Below are positions 45,100-54,869 of a DNA stretch of 64,000 nucleotides, piece after piece. The translations under genes were made by a program, and so were the position numbers. The stretch comes from Sutterella sp047777475 (GTDB lineage Bacteria; Pseudomonadota; Gammaproteobacteria; Burkholderiales; Burkholderiaceae_F). The notes under the pieces were generated by a model. It did no database searches, was not told the origin of the DNA, and saw nothing but the letters and a program-made list of their open reading frames with translations. The stretch's first letter is position 1; every line of letters begins with the position of its first letter. The stretch covers positions 1 through 64,000 of the forward strand of contig JBKEET010000001.1 in NCBI GenBank assembly GCA_047777475.1, given 5' to 3'.

Positions 45100-47976
45100 A
45101 TGGCCAGCAAAACGGTAAGTGAATTCGCGCAGGAACTGAAGGTTGCCGCCAAGACGCTTCTGGCTCAGCTGAAGGCTGCCGGCGTCGAGAAGAGCCGCGA
45201 GACGGACGAGATCAGCGACTCGGACAAGGCCCGGCTCCTTGACAGCCTGAGGGCGGAGCGCACGCAGGGCGCGCCGCGCAAGATCACCGTGACGCGCAAG
45301 CAGACGATCGTCGTCAAGCAGTACGACGGCTCGGGCCGCGCGCGCTCGATTCCCGTCGAGGTGCGCCGCAAGCGCGTCTTCGTGAAGAACCCGCAGGTCG
45401 CCGCCGAGCAGGCGGCGCTCGCCGAACAGGCCGCCGCCGCGGCCCGCGCCGCCGAAGAGGCGGCCGCCAAGGCGAAGGCCGAGGAAGAGGAGCGCGCCCG
45501 CGCCGAAGCGGAGCGCAAGGCCCGCGAAGAAGCCGAGCGCCGCGCCGCCGAAGAGCGCCGCGCCGCGCAGGAGCGCGCCGAGAAGGCAAAGCGCGAGGCC
45601 GAGGAAGCCCGCGCCCGCGCCGAAGCGCTGAAGAAGCAGGAGCAGGACGAGGCGGCCATCAAGGCGGCCCGCCGCGAAGCCGAGAAGGCGAAGCTCGACG
45701 CCGAGGTGGCGGCCGCCACCGCCAAGCGCATGGAGGCCGAGGCCGCCGAGCGCGAGCGCCGCGAGGCCGCCCGCAGGAAGGCCGAGGAAGAGGCGCGCAG
45801 CATCCGCGAGATGCTCTCGCACCGCACGACCGGCGTGCTCACGGCCAAGAAGGTCCAGAAGAAGCAGGAGCAGCAGCAGCGCGGCACCGAGGCCGCCAAG
45901 CAGGGCGAGCGCCGCCAGAACGGCGCCGCAAGCGGCCCCGCCAAGAAGGACAAGGAAGACAAGGCCAAGCGCACGGCCAACCGCCCGATGCGCCCGGCCG
46001 CCGTCTCGCAGCGCGACGCCGCCGAGAACGAAGGCCGCCGCCGCGGCAAGCGCGGCGGCAAGGACCGCGGCGAGCGCTGGGACGAGGGCGATCATCACCG
46101 CACGATCAAGACGCGCGGCGACGAGGACTCCGGCAGCAACACCTGGCGCACGGCCCGCGGCCGCCGCTCCCAGGACAAGCGCCGCGGCGCCCAGAGCGCC
46201 CCGCAGCCCGTCCAGGAGCCCGTGGTGCGCGACGTGCTCGTGCCCGAGACGATTTCGGTCGCCGACCTCTCGATGAAGATGGCCGTCAAGGCCACCGAAA
46301 CCATCAAGACCCTGATGAAGATGGGCATGATGGTGACGATCAACCAGATGCTCGACCAGGACACCGCGATGCTCGTGGTCGAGGAGATGGGCCACCACGC
46401 CATCGCCGCCAAGCCGGACGACCCGGAGGCGATCCTCGGCGACATCGAGAAGAAGGAATACCCGCAGGTGCCGCGTCCGCCCGTCGTGACCATCATGGGC
46501 CACGTCGACCACGGCAAGACGTCGCTCCTTGACTACATCCGCCGCACCAAGGTCGCCGCCGGCGAAGCGGGCGGCATCACGCAGCACATCGGCGCTTACC
46601 ACGTCAAGACGCCGCGCGGCATCGTGACGTTCCTCGACACCCCGGGCCACGAAGCCTTCACGGCCATGCGCGCCCGCGGCGCCCAGGTCACCGACATCGT
46701 GATTCTGGTGGTCGCGGCCGACGACGGCGTCATGCCGCAGACGAAGGAAGCCATTGCGCACGCCCGCGCGGCCAACGTGCCGCTCGTCGTGGCGATCAAC
46801 AAGATCGACAAGCCCGCGGCCAACCCCGAGCGCGTCAAGCAGGAACTCGTCCAGGAAGGCGTGATGCCCGAGGACTGGGGCGGCGAGGTGCCGTTCTGCG
46901 AAGTGTCCGCCAAGACCGGCCAGGGCGTCGACAACCTGCTCGAGAACGTCCTTCTGCAGGCCGAGATGCTGGAGCTCAAGGCTCCGGTCGAAGGCCCCGC
47001 CAAGGGCGTCGTGATCGAGTCGCGCCTCGACAAGGGCCGCGGCCCGGTCGCCTCCGTGCTCATCCAGGCGGGCACGCTGCACCGCGGCGACGTGGTGCTC
47101 GTGGGCGCCCAGTACGGCCGCATCCGCGCCATGATCAACGAGAAGGGCAAGGCGCAGCAGAGCGCCGGCCCCTCGATCCCGGTCGAGGTGCAGGGCCTCT
47201 CGGGCGTGCCGGAAGCGGGCGACGAGCTCATCACGCTCCAGGACGAGCGCAAGGCGCGCGAGATTTCGACGTTCCGCCAGGGCAAGTACCGCGAGCAGAA
47301 GCTCGCCAAGCAGCATGCGAACAACCTCTCCAACATCTTCAAGGATGCCAAGGAAGGCGAGCAGAAGACGCTGCCGCTCATCATCAAGGCCGACGTCCAG
47401 GGCTCGACCGAGGCGCTTATCCATGCGCTTACGCAGCTCTCGACCGACGAGGTGCGCGTGCAGGTCATCCACTCGGCCGTGGGCGGCATCTCGGAGTCCG
47501 ACGTCAACCTGGCGGCGGCCTCCAAGGCCGTGATCATCGGCTTCAACGTCCGCGCCGACGGCCAGGCCCGCAAGCTTGCCGAGAACGAAGGCGTCGACAT
47601 CCGCTACTACAACATCATTTACGATGCGGTCGACGACGTGAAGGCGGCCATGAGCGGCATGCTCTCGCCCGAGCGCCGCGAGACCTCGCTCGGGCTGCTC
47701 GAGATCCGCCAGATCATCCACGTGCCCAAGGTCGGCAACATCGCCGGCTGCCGCGTGCTCGAGGGCGTCGTGCGCCGCAGCGCCTCCGTGCGCCTGCTGC
47801 GCAACAACGTCGTCATCTGGACGGGCGAGCTCGCTTCGCTCAAGCACTTCAAGGACGACGTGCGCGAGGTGCAGGCCGGCCAGGAGTGCGGCCTCTCGCT
47901 CAAGGGCTACGACGACTTCAAGGAGCTCGACCAGATCGAGGTCTTCGAGGTCACCGAGGTCGCCCGCACGCTCTGA
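45100..47976 (+). CDS. infB: Translation initiation factor IF-2
   Basis: A 958-residue GTPase that places initiator tRNA on the 30S subunit. The N-terminal domain (VSEFAQELKVAAKTLLAQLK) is followed by a long Ala/Glu/Arg/Lys coiled-coil stretch (about 100-260) and a basic linker. G-domain motifs are GHVDHGKT near 467-474, DTPGHEAF near 513, NKID near 567 and SAK near 605. The C-terminal part holds domains C1 and C2 (VLEGVVRRSASVRLLRNN). AAGGAG precedes ATG 45100. The 266-bp gap after nusA contains GC-rich hairpins and no gene. Confidence 0.96.
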   Translation: MASKTVSEFAQELKVAAKTLLAQLKAAGVEKSRETDEISDSDKARLLDSLRAERTQGAPRKITVTRKQTIVVKQYDGSGRARSIPVEVRRKRVFVKNPQVAAEQAALAEQAAAAARAAEEAAAKAKAEEEERARAEAERKAREEAERRAAEERRAAQERAEKAKREAEEARARAEALKKQEQDEAAIKAARREAEKAKLDAEVAAATAKRMEAEAAERERREAARRKAEEEARSIREMLSHRTTGVLTAKKVQKKQEQQQRGTEAAKQGERRQNGAASGPAKKDKEDKAKRTANRPMRPAAVSQRDAAENEGRRRGKRGGKDRGERWDEGDHHRTIKTRGDEDSGSNTWRTARGRRSQDKRRGAQSAPQPVQEPVVRDVLVPETISVADLSMKMAVKATETIKTLMKMGMMVTINQMLDQDTAMLVVEEMGHHAIAAKPDDPEAILGDIEKKEYPQVPRPPVVTIMGHVDHGKTSLLDYIRRTKVAAGEAGGITQHIGAYHVKTPRGIVTFLDTPGHEAFTAMRARGAQVTDIVILVVAADDGVMPQTKEAIAHARAANVPLVVAINKIDKPAANPERVKQELVQEGVMPEDWGGEVPFCEVSAKTGQGVDNLLENVLLQAEMLELKAPVEGPAKGVVIESRLDKGRGPVASVLIQAGTLHRGDVVLVGAQYGRIRAMINEKGKAQQSAGPSIPVEVQGLSGVPEAGDELITLQDERKAREISTFRQGKYREQKLAKQHANNLSNIFKDAKEGEQKTLPLIIKADVQGSTEALIHALTQLSTDEVRVQVIHSAVGGISESDVNLAAASKAVIIGFNVRADGQARKLAENEGVDIRYYNIIYDAVDDVKAAMSGMLSPERRETSLGLLEIRQIIHVPKVGNIAGCRVLEGVVRRSASVRLLRNNVVIWTGELASLKHFKDDVREVQAGQECGLSLKGYDDFKELDQIEVFEVTEVARTL

Positions 47977-48053
47977 GGCAAAGGCCTTCGGGATTGGGGC
48001 GGCCGAACGCCGTCCCCGCCCGGCGCTTTACCCCTGAGAGGAGATAGAGAGAA

Positions 48054-48425
48054 GTGAAACCCAGGAAACCCGGCCGCTCGCTGAGGGTGGCCGATCAGAT
48101 CGCCAAGGACCTCGCGCAGATCATCCCGCGCGAGGTGCGCGACCCGCGCGTCGGGCTCGTCACAGTGACGGGCTGCGAGATCACGCCCGACTACGCGCAC
48201 GCCAAGGTCTACTTCACGGTGCTCGGGAGCGACCCGGCGCTGACCGAGGAAGGCCTCAACGCCGCGGCGGGCATGCTGCGCAACAAGCTTTTCCCGAAGT
48301 ACACGATCCACACCGTGCCGACGCTGCATTTCGTGCACGACAAGAGCGTGGACCGCGGCTTCGCGATGGATGCGCTCATCGACCGCGCGATGAAGGCCAC
48401 CGCGGGCTCGGAGAGCGGCAAGTGA
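48054..48425 (+). CDS. rbfA: Ribosome-binding factor A
   Basis: A 123-residue KH-like protein that helps 16S rRNA 5'-end maturation and cold adaptation. The start block 'LRVADQIAKDLAQIIPREVR' and VTVTGCEITPDYAHAKVYFTVLG are family-typical, as is the LHFVHDKSVDRG line. The start is GTG 48054 with GGAGATAGAGA upstream. Its stop overlaps the truB GTG by four bases. Confidence 0.93.
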   Translation: MKPRKPGRSLRVADQIAKDLAQIIPREVRDPRVGLVTVTGCEITPDYAHAKVYFTVLGSDPALTEEGLNAAAGMLRNKLFPKYTIHTVPTLHFVHDKSVDRGFAMDALIDRAMKATAGSESGK

Positions 48426-49315
48426 GCGCAAGGGGCGAAGCGATCGACGGCGTGATGCTGCTCGACAAGCCCCTCGGGCTTTCGAGCAACGCCGCGCTGC
48501 AGCGCGTGCGCCGGCTCGTCAACGCGAAGAAGGCCGGCCACACGGGCACGCTCGACCCGCTCGCGACGGGGCTGCTGCCGCTTTGCTTCGGCAACGCGAC
48601 GAAGTACTCCGCCGATCTGCTCAACGCCGACAAGGGCTACGCAGCGCGCGTGAGGCTCGGCGAGACGACGCCATCTGGCGACGCCGAAAGCGAGGTGACC
48701 GAGCGGCGCGAGGTGAACGTGACGCTCCCCGCCCTGATGGACGCGGCGCTGCGCTTCACGGGCGAGATCGAGCAGGTCCCGCCGATGTACTCGGCCATCA
48801 AGGTGAACGGCCGCGCGCTCTACCGGCTCGCCCGCGCGGGCGAGAGCGTCGAGCGCAAGCCGCGCCGCGTGACCGTCAAGAGGCTTGAGGTCTCCGACTT
48901 CGACGGGCGCGACTTCACGATGACGTGCCTCGTCTCGAAGGGCACCTACATCCGCGTGCTCGCCGAGGACATCGGCAGGAGCCTCGGCTGCGGCGCGCAC
49001 CTCCTGTCGCTGCGGCGCACGAGCGTGGGCGACCTGACGGTCGGCGACGCCGTCACGATGGAACAGATTGAAAGCGCGGGCTCGCCCGAGGCGGCGCGGA
49101 AGCTTCTGAAAGGCGCCGACGCCCTCCTGCAGAGCCTGCCCGAGGTGCGTCTCGGCGAGACGGACGCATCGCGCCTGATGTCAGGACAGCGCCTCGCGCT
49201 AAGGCTTACAATACGCGGACTTGTTCGTGTATACGGCCCCGAAAACAAGCTGCTCGGAACGGCAAAGGTCAATGACCGCGGCGTTCTGGAGCCGGAAAGA
49301 CTAATTGCACATTAA
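48422..49315 (+). CDS. truB: tRNA pseudouridine-55 synthase
   Basis: A 297-residue enzyme making pseudouridine 55 in the T-loop of tRNAs. The catalytic motif GHTGTLDPLATGLLP lies near residues 39-53 with the nucleophilic Asp. Later family blocks 'PPMYSAIKVNGRALYRLAR' and SKGTYIRVLAEDIG are present. A short PUA-like C-terminal domain follows. The GTG start overlaps rbfA, indicating translational coupling. Confidence 0.94.
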   Translation: MSARGEAIDGVMLLDKPLGLSSNAALQRVRRLVNAKKAGHTGTLDPLATGLLPLCFGNATKYSADLLNADKGYAARVRLGETTPSGDAESEVTERREVNVTLPALMDAALRFTGEIEQVPPMYSAIKVNGRALYRLARAGESVERKPRRVTVKRLEVSDFDGRDFTMTCLVSKGTYIRVLAEDIGRSLGCGAHLLSLRRTSVGDLTVGDAVTMEQIESAGSPEAARKLLKGADALLQSLPEVRLGETDASRLMSGQRLALRLTIRGLVRVYGPENKLLGTAKVNDRGVLEPERLIAH

Positions 49316-49326
49316 AGAGAAAAACA

Positions 49327-51196
49327 ATGAGAGCGATTCGTAACATAGCGATCATTGCGCACGTTGACCACGGCAAAACCACGATGGTGGACCGTCTTCT
49401 GCAGTGCGCCGGCACGTTCCGCGCCAACCAGCAGGTTCAGGAGCGCGTGATGGACTCCAACGCCATCGAGCGCGAGCGCGGCATTACGATTATTTCGAAG
49501 AACTGCGCCGTCGAGTACGAAGGCACCCACATCAACATCATCGACACCCCGGGCCACGCCGACTTCGGCGGCGAGGTGGAGCGCGTGCTCTCGATGGTCG
49601 ACGGCGTCCTGCTTCTGGTCGACGCCGTCGAAGGCCCGATGCCGCAGACGCGCTTCGTGACGCGCAAGGCCCTCGCCCAGGGCCTGAAGCCGATCGTCGT
49701 CATCAACAAGATCGACCGCCCGGGCGCCCGTCCGGACTGGGTCGTCAACCAGACGTTCGACCTCTTCGACAAACTCGGCGCCACCGAGGACCAGCTCGAC
49801 TTCCCGGTCATCTACGCCTCCGCCCTTGAAGGCTACGCGGGCTACACGCCCAACGTCGAGGAGCTCAAGAAGATCGGCAACATGCGCGCGATCTTCGACA
49901 CGGTCATCAAGTACGTGCCGGTGCGCGACGACGATCCCGACGGCCCCCTGATGATGCAGATCTGCTCGCTCGACTACTCGAGCTACGTGGGCAAGATCGG
50001 CGTCGGCCGCGTGCACCGCGGCCGCATGCACCCGAACATGGACGTGGCCATCATGAACGGCCCGGACGACACCCCGAAGCGCGTCAAGATCAACCAGATC
50101 CTGAAGTTCGAAGGCCTTGACCGCCAGCCGGTCGACGAGGCCGAAGCGGGCGACATCGTGCTCGTCAACGGCATCGAGGACCTCAACATCGGCACGACGA
50201 TCACCGATCTCGAGCACCCCGAGGCGCTCCCGATGCTCAAGGTCGACGAGCCGACGCTCACCATGAACTTCATGGTCAACACCTCGCCGCTCGCCGGCAC
50301 CGAAGGCAAGTTCGTCACCTCGCGCCAGATCCGCGAGCGCCTCGAGCGCGAGCTCAAGAGCAACGTCGCCATGCGCGTGCGCCCGACCAAGGACGAGACC
50401 GTTTGGGAAGTCGCCGGCCGCGGCGAGCTGCACCTCACCGTGCTCCTCGAGAACATGCGCCGCGAGGGCTACGAAGTGGCCGTCTCGCGCCCGCGCGTGA
50501 TCATCAAGGAAGTCAACGGCGTCAAGATGGAGCCGTACGAACTCCTCACGGTCGACGTCGAGGAGACCAACCAGGGCGCCGTCATGGAAGAGCTCGGCCG
50601 CCGCAAGGGCGAGCTGCAGGACATGGAGCCGGACGGCAAGGGGCGCGTGCGCCTTGAGTACCGCATCCCGGCCCGCGGCCTCATCGGCTTCCAGAGCCTC
50701 TTCATGACGATGTGCCGCGGCACGGGCGTCATGAACCACGTCTTCGACGACTACGGTCCCCATTGCGCACGCCGACATCGGCGAGCGCCGCTCGGGCGCG
50801 ATCATCTCGCAGTACGACGGCGAAGCGGTCGCCTACGCCCTCTGGAAGATCCAGGAGCGCGGCCGTCTGTTCGTCTCCCCGGGCGACAACCTCTACGAGG
50901 GCATGATCATCGGCGAGCACTCCCGTGAGAACGACATCGTCGTCAACCCGATCCGCGGCAAGCAGCTCACGAACATCCGCGCTTCCGGCACGGACGAGGC
51001 CATCCGCCTCGTGCCGCCGGTGCAGCTCACGCTCGAGAGCGCCGTCGAGTTCATCAACGACGACGAGCTCGTCGAGATCACGCCGCAGTCGATCAGGCTG
51101 CGCAAGCGCTGGCTCAAGGAGTACGAGCGCCGCCGCGCCGCCCGCGCCGAGCAGAGCGAGTTCGGCGAAGAGAGCGATGAAGAAAAGAAGAAGTGA
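49327..51196 (+). CDS. typA: Ribosome-associated GTPase TypA/BipA, with a frameshift
   Basis: A translational GTPase of EF-G type, about 622 residues when joined. Motifs: AHVDHGKTT near residues 9-17, RERGITI near 56, DTPGHADFGGEVER near 74 and NKIDRPGARPD near 131. The frame breaks in the run of four C at 50758-50761 just after 'MNHVFDDYGP'; the continuation (IAHADIGERRSGAIIS..., then MIIGEHSRENDIVVNP) is in the next frame and reaches TGA at 51196. Removing one C restores a normal protein, so a homopolymer sequencing error is the simplest explanation. Confidence 0.9.
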
Positions 51197-51595
51197 TCGC
51201 CCGGAGGCCTGCCCCTGCTGCAGCGGCAGGCCCTTTGCCGAGTGCTGCGGGCCGTTCCTCGACGGAAAGGCCGCGGCGCCCGGTCCCGAAGCGCTGATGC
51301 GCAGCCGCTTCACGGCCTACGCGCTGCGCGACGACGATTACGTGCTCAGGACGTGGGCGCCCGAGACGCGCCCCGCCCGGCTCTTCGCTCCGGGCGAGCA
51401 GCGCCCGAAGTGGTTCTCGCTCAAGGTTCTTTCCGCTTCCGAAGAGGGCGACAGGGGCACGGTGCACTACGTGGCGCTGGCCCGCAGCGCCTCGGGCGCG
51501 GTGCGGCTCGAGGAAGTGAGCCGCTTCCCGGCGCGAGGGCGGCCGCCTGGCTTTACGTCGACGGCACGTTCCCCGGCGAAAAGAGCGCTTCCTGA
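51177..51595 (+). CDS. ychJ: YchJ-like SEC-C protein, with a frameshift
   Basis: A small UPF0225-family protein. It starts at ATG 51177 inside the typA 3' end. The N-terminal metal-binding SEC-C motif is CPCCSGRPFAECCGPFL (about residues 12-28), then the YchJ block 'PEALMRSRFTAYALRDDDYV'. Near 51535-51545 one base is missing: the first frame runs on into a non-homologous tail, while the next frame gives WLYVDGTFPGEKSAS and stops at 51595, where homology expects it. Joined length is about 139 residues. The second, C-terminal SEC-C motif of E. coli YchJ is absent. Function in the cell is not known. Confidence 0.8.
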
Positions 51596-51664
51596 TGCGT
51601 TGATTCCAAGCGGCTGCCCGGGCGTTCCCGTCCGGACAGCCGAATTTTTTTGCATGCCTTTCCC

Positions 51665-52676
51665 ATGAGTCCTCTCAATCCCGAGGGCTGGCGCTTCTGC
51701 GTCGCGCCCATGCTCGACTGGACCGACCGGCACTGCCGGCGCTTCCACCGCCTGCTGACGCGCCGCGCGCGGCTCTACACCGAGATGGTGACGACGGGCG
51801 CCGTGCTGCACGGCGACCTGCACCTGCTCCTTGACTTCGATCCGGCGGAGCATCCCGTCGCGCTGCAGCTGGGCGGCTCCGACCCGAAGGACCTCGCCGA
51901 AGCGGTGCGCATCGCTTCCTCGCGCGGCTACGACGAGTACAACCTCAACTGCGGCTGCCCCTCGGAGCGGGTGCAGAAAGGGAGTTTCGGCGCCTGCCTC
52001 ATGCTCGAGCCGAAGCTCGTCGCCGACTGCGTGCGCGCGATGGCCTCGGAAACCGACCGGCCCGTCACCGTGAAGCACCGCATCGGCGTCGACAGGGAAG
52101 ACTCGTACGGTTTCGTGCGCGACTTCGTCGGCACGGTGCACGAGGCGGGCTGCCGCGTCTTCATCGTGCACACCCGCGCGGCGTGGCTCAAGGGCCTCTC
52201 TCCCAAGGAAAACCGCGAGGTGCCGCCGCTGCGGCGCGAGTACGCCTTGAATGCTCAAGCGCGATTTTCCCGACGCGGTCTTCGTCGTCAACGGCAAGGT
52301 CGGGACGGTTGCCGAAGCGAAGGCATTGATCGATTCGGGCCTCGACGGCGTCATGATGGGGCGCGCCGCCTACCAGACGCCCTGGCTGCTCACGGAGGTC
52401 GACGAGGCGATCTACGGCGAAGCGCCGAGCACAGTGACGCGGCTCGACGCGGTGCGGGGCATGACGGCATACCTGAAGGCAAACTTCGCGGGCAGCGAGC
52501 CCGCGCTTCGCGCCGTCGCCCGCCATATGAACGGGCTCTGCCAGGGACTGCCCGGCGCGCGCGTCTGGCGGCGCACGCTAGCCGACCCTAAGGCGATCAA
52601 GGAAAAGGGGAGCGCGCTGCTGCTCTATGCCTGGGAGCAGGCCTTCGGCGGCCGCAGCGAAGAAGAGGAATCCTGA
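51665..52676 (+). CDS. dusA: tRNA-dihydrouridine synthase A, with a frameshift
   Basis: A flavoprotein that reduces U20/U20a in the D-loop of tRNAs. The start reads MSPLNPEGWRFCVAPMLDWTDRHCR; the catalytic Cys is in LNCGCPSERVQKGSFGACLM, and FMN/tRNA-binding blocks VTVKHRIGVD and FIVHTRAAWLKGLSPKENRE are DusA-specific. The frame breaks near 52243-52252, after 'VPPLRREYA'; the continuation LKRDFPDAVFVVNG to the end lies in another frame and is complete to TGA 52676. Joined length is about 337 residues. The break is probably a sequencing error, or else a recent mutation. Confidence 0.87.
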
Positions 52677-52681
52677 GGAAA

Positions 52682-52930
52682 ATTTTTTCCGAGCAACGAA
52701 AAAGGCCCGGTGGTGTGTGACGTCTCTACGTCTCTCCGGGCCTTGTGGCGGAAACCAACATCCTGAGGGTTTACTGACCTCGTGGTTTCTCTGCCGTCAT
52801 GACTATCTTCTCACATTCCGCGGAAAACGGCGGGAGAACTTTTCCCAATTGTGCCCGTCCGCGTAATGCGTCATACTGAAAAACTGTGCAGAAAAGTAAT
52901 CGCCGGCCTTTAAAAGCCGGCGATTTTTTT
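52682..52930. repeat. Structured intergenic repeat, copy A
   Basis: First of three copies of a conserved block (others at 52991 and 58518). From AAGGCCCGG (52702) to GTCATA the three copies align over 170 bp with no gap and few substitutions. Hairpin 1 is AAGGCCCGG/CCGGGCCTT (52702-52744); hairpin 2 is GGCGGAAACCA/TGGTTTCTCTGCC (52747-52795) with inner GAGG/CCTC. A rho-independent terminator on the plus strand closes the unit (52901-52930). On the minus strand hairpin 1 itself is followed by five T, so an RNA ending there is also possible. Confidence 0.7.
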
Positions 52931-52990
52931 ACCTGCCGCCGTTTCCGAAGAAACGATTTTTGCTCCCGCCGGCGGCCGCCGGAAGGGGAT

Positions 52991-53246
52991 GAATTTTTCG
53001 GGCAACGAAAAAGGCCCGGTGGTGTGTGACGTCTTTACGTCTCTCCGGGCCTTGTGGCGGAAACCAACATCCTGAGGGTTTACTGGCCTCGTGGTTTCTC
53101 TGCCGTCATGACTATCTTCTCACATTCCGCAGAAAACGGCGGTAGAACATTTCCCAATGGCGCACCGCCGCGGGAAGCGTCATATTGAAAAACTACGTGC
53201 GCAGCAGGAAACGCCGGCCTTCCAAGGAAGCCGGCATTTTTTTTTC
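52991..53246. repeat. Structured intergenic repeat, copy B
   Basis: Second copy, 61 bp after copy A, in the same orientation. Hairpin 1 lies at 53011-53053 and one loop change (CTTT for CTCT) leaves it intact. The plus-strand terminator (CGCCGGCCTT / AAGGAAGCCGGC, then nine T) has a different sequence from copy A but the same position. Confidence 0.7.
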
Positions 53247-53270
53247 GGCCGTCCCCGGCCGCCGGAGCCG

Positions 53271-53302
53271 AAAAAAAGAGGCAGCGGGATTGCCCCGCTG
53301 CC
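53271..53302 (-). terminator. Autotransporter-type terminator, remnant R1
   Basis: GGCAGCGGG / CCCGCTGCC-type hairpin with seven T on the minus strand. It is the same design as the terminator of AT-E. Confidence 0.75.
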
Positions 53303-53394
53303 CTAAGCCGATCCCCCCAATTCCGCCCGATGGCTTTCGCAGGGCCGGGTTCCCTGAAACCCGGTTTTTCCTGCGCAGCGGGGCGGACGTCGGC

Positions 53395-53622
53395 TTAAAA
53401 AAGCGTTTCTCGGCCGATGCGGCTTCGCGGCAGGGAAGCCGTCAGGACGATGCCGCCGGGAGCACAGCGGCCCGGCCGGCACTGCCCGCGGAGAGGTCGG
53501 TGCAGGGTACGGCAGTGCTGTCGGGTCACAGCACAGGCGAAGGGATCTGCGGAAAATTTGCATGATTCGGGCACGCAAAAATTCACGCCGGACTTTCGAA
53601 CGGTTGGCTCAGGTCTTTTCAT
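53395..53622 (-). pseudogene. Collapsed autotransporter remnant R1
   Basis: A 75-codon frame. Its beginning (MKRPEPTVRKSGVNFCVPESCKF) parallels the AT-E start (MTKPDTPSRRTRKNFRLSSSCRF), and its end (SRIGRETLF) parallels the last barrel strand of AT-E (GRIGWKTMF). Everything between the signal-peptide region and the last strand has been lost. The leader CAAGGAGTGC upstream and the terminator downstream are retained. It is an internal-deletion derivative of an AT-E paralogue; an expressed micro-protein is possible because its ribosome-binding site is good. Confidence 0.7.
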
Positions 53623-53710
53623 GCAGCACTCCTTGCGGAGCCGGCTGATCGGGGGATCTTATGAGTCTTTGCCGGCGCTGGAATTTTTTTGTCATGCAGG
53701 CAAGACTGCC

Positions 53711-54027
53711 GCTTCTAAAGAATTATTTCTTTGGAAGTCAATGTTTTCTTTAAAAATAATAGCCTGAAGCGCTGTAAAAAGTCCATGAACATGCTGATGC
53801 AAGTCAAAATTTTTCCTCGTCTGCGGCTCTTAATTTGAAATTCATAGAATACGAAAAGCTTATTCGGCCTGCTATTCCTTGCTGAACGGCGCCGGGGATA
53901 CCTCCCTTTTTTCCCCGCAGCGCTCTGCAGGGGGACGGCGTCTGCCGAATGTTATGCAAAGAAAACAATCGCAGGCCGCAGCAGGCCCTTCGGAGGAGGT
54001 CCTGAGGATTTCAGAGGCATCGCAATG
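53711..54027. other. Intergenic region upstream of R1
   Basis: About 320 bp, AT-rich near 53710-53870. It follows a TGTCATGCAGGCAAGACTGCC motif at 53690-53710 like the one ahead of the other autotransporters. No gene seen. Confidence 0.45.
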
Positions 54028-54061
54028 AAAAAAGGCAGCGGGATTTTTTCCCCCGCTGCCT
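54028..54061 (-). terminator. Autotransporter-type terminator, remnant R2
   Basis: GGCAGCGGG/CCCGCTGCC hairpin with six T on the minus strand. Confidence 0.75.
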
Positions 54062-54141
54062 AAAGCCGACTTCCCCGTGTCCGCCCGCGGACCGGAACAG
54101 GGCGGGAACCCTCAAGCCCTGCGCCGCGGGCGGCGGTCGGC

Positions 54142-54441
54142 TTAAAACATCGTCATCCGGCCGATGCGGATCGCGCTCACGGCAAGGACGGCCGGGGCTT
54201 CCGCGAAAACTCTGCAAGTTTTAAGTTGGCAAAAGACCTTGCCGGCTCTTTTAGGTTCATGGCTGTCAGCAGGATTTTGAGGGGATATTCCCGCCTTCGT
54301 CCGCCGCTGAAATTTATTTCGGGTCGTGCGGTTCGGGCGGTTATTTGTTCGGAGGCGGGACAGTTCCTGCGCCGCGGTTATGACGGAAGCGGCGTCGGGG
54401 GCCGCCGTGGCTTCCGGAAAATTTCTGTATGAATCAGGCAT
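54142..54441 (-). pseudogene. Collapsed autotransporter remnant R2
   Basis: A 99-codon frame on the minus strand that ends AIRIGRMTMF, like the last strand of AT-E (GRIGWKTMF). Just before that it carries TCRVFAEAPAVLAVSA, the equivalent of the AT-E signal-peptide core SCRFVAQALAVLAAAS. The passenger and barrel are gone. Upstream, codons equivalent to the AT-E start survive (KPDNAGPRAGKNF), but about 25 bp holding the ribosome-binding site and start codon are deleted, so it is probably silent. An operator-like motif remains at 54669-54695. Confidence 0.7.
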
Positions 54442-54748
54442 ACCGAAATTCTTGCCGGCCCTGGGGCCGGCGTTATCAGGCTTATGTTTTGGGGGATGCT
54501 GCCGTCCGTGTCCGTGCTTGGTTTTTATTGCCCGTCCCGGACGGCGGCTTCATGGGAATTGCTTCTCTGAAGCTTTTGTTCTTAAGCACCATCTTATTGG
54601 GAAATTTCGGACGAGCCAAGGGCCGCCGTGCCGAAAAACGCAAAAATCGCGTCTCTTTTTTGACGCTTACTGCCAAATTGCATGACAGTCATGACGCATC
54701 CCCGCCAAACCGGGCAAAAAGAGGCGGTCGACGCTTCCGGGGCATTGG

Positions 54749-54783
54749 TAAAAAGAAGGCAGCGGGAGTGCTGTCCGCTGCCC
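54749..54783 (-). terminator. Terminator of AT-E
   Basis: GGCAGCGG/CCGCTGCC hairpin followed by a T-rich stretch on the minus strand. Confidence 0.75.
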
Positions 54784-54869
54784 TGCGCCGAGTTCCCCTT
54801 GCCGCCCGCGGCCTGAACAGGGAAGGTTCCCCGGTGAGAAGGAAACCTTCGCGGCGGGCGGCAATCGGC

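Noticed and set aside
44947..47847. Long minus-strand frame of 966 codons opposite infB, and similar long frames opposite nusA, AT-B to AT-E, rluB and typA
   Set aside because: They are antisense shadows in GC-rich codon-biased genes; composition is Ala/Arg/Gly/Leu/His rich with no domain, and the opposite strand encodes well-known proteins.
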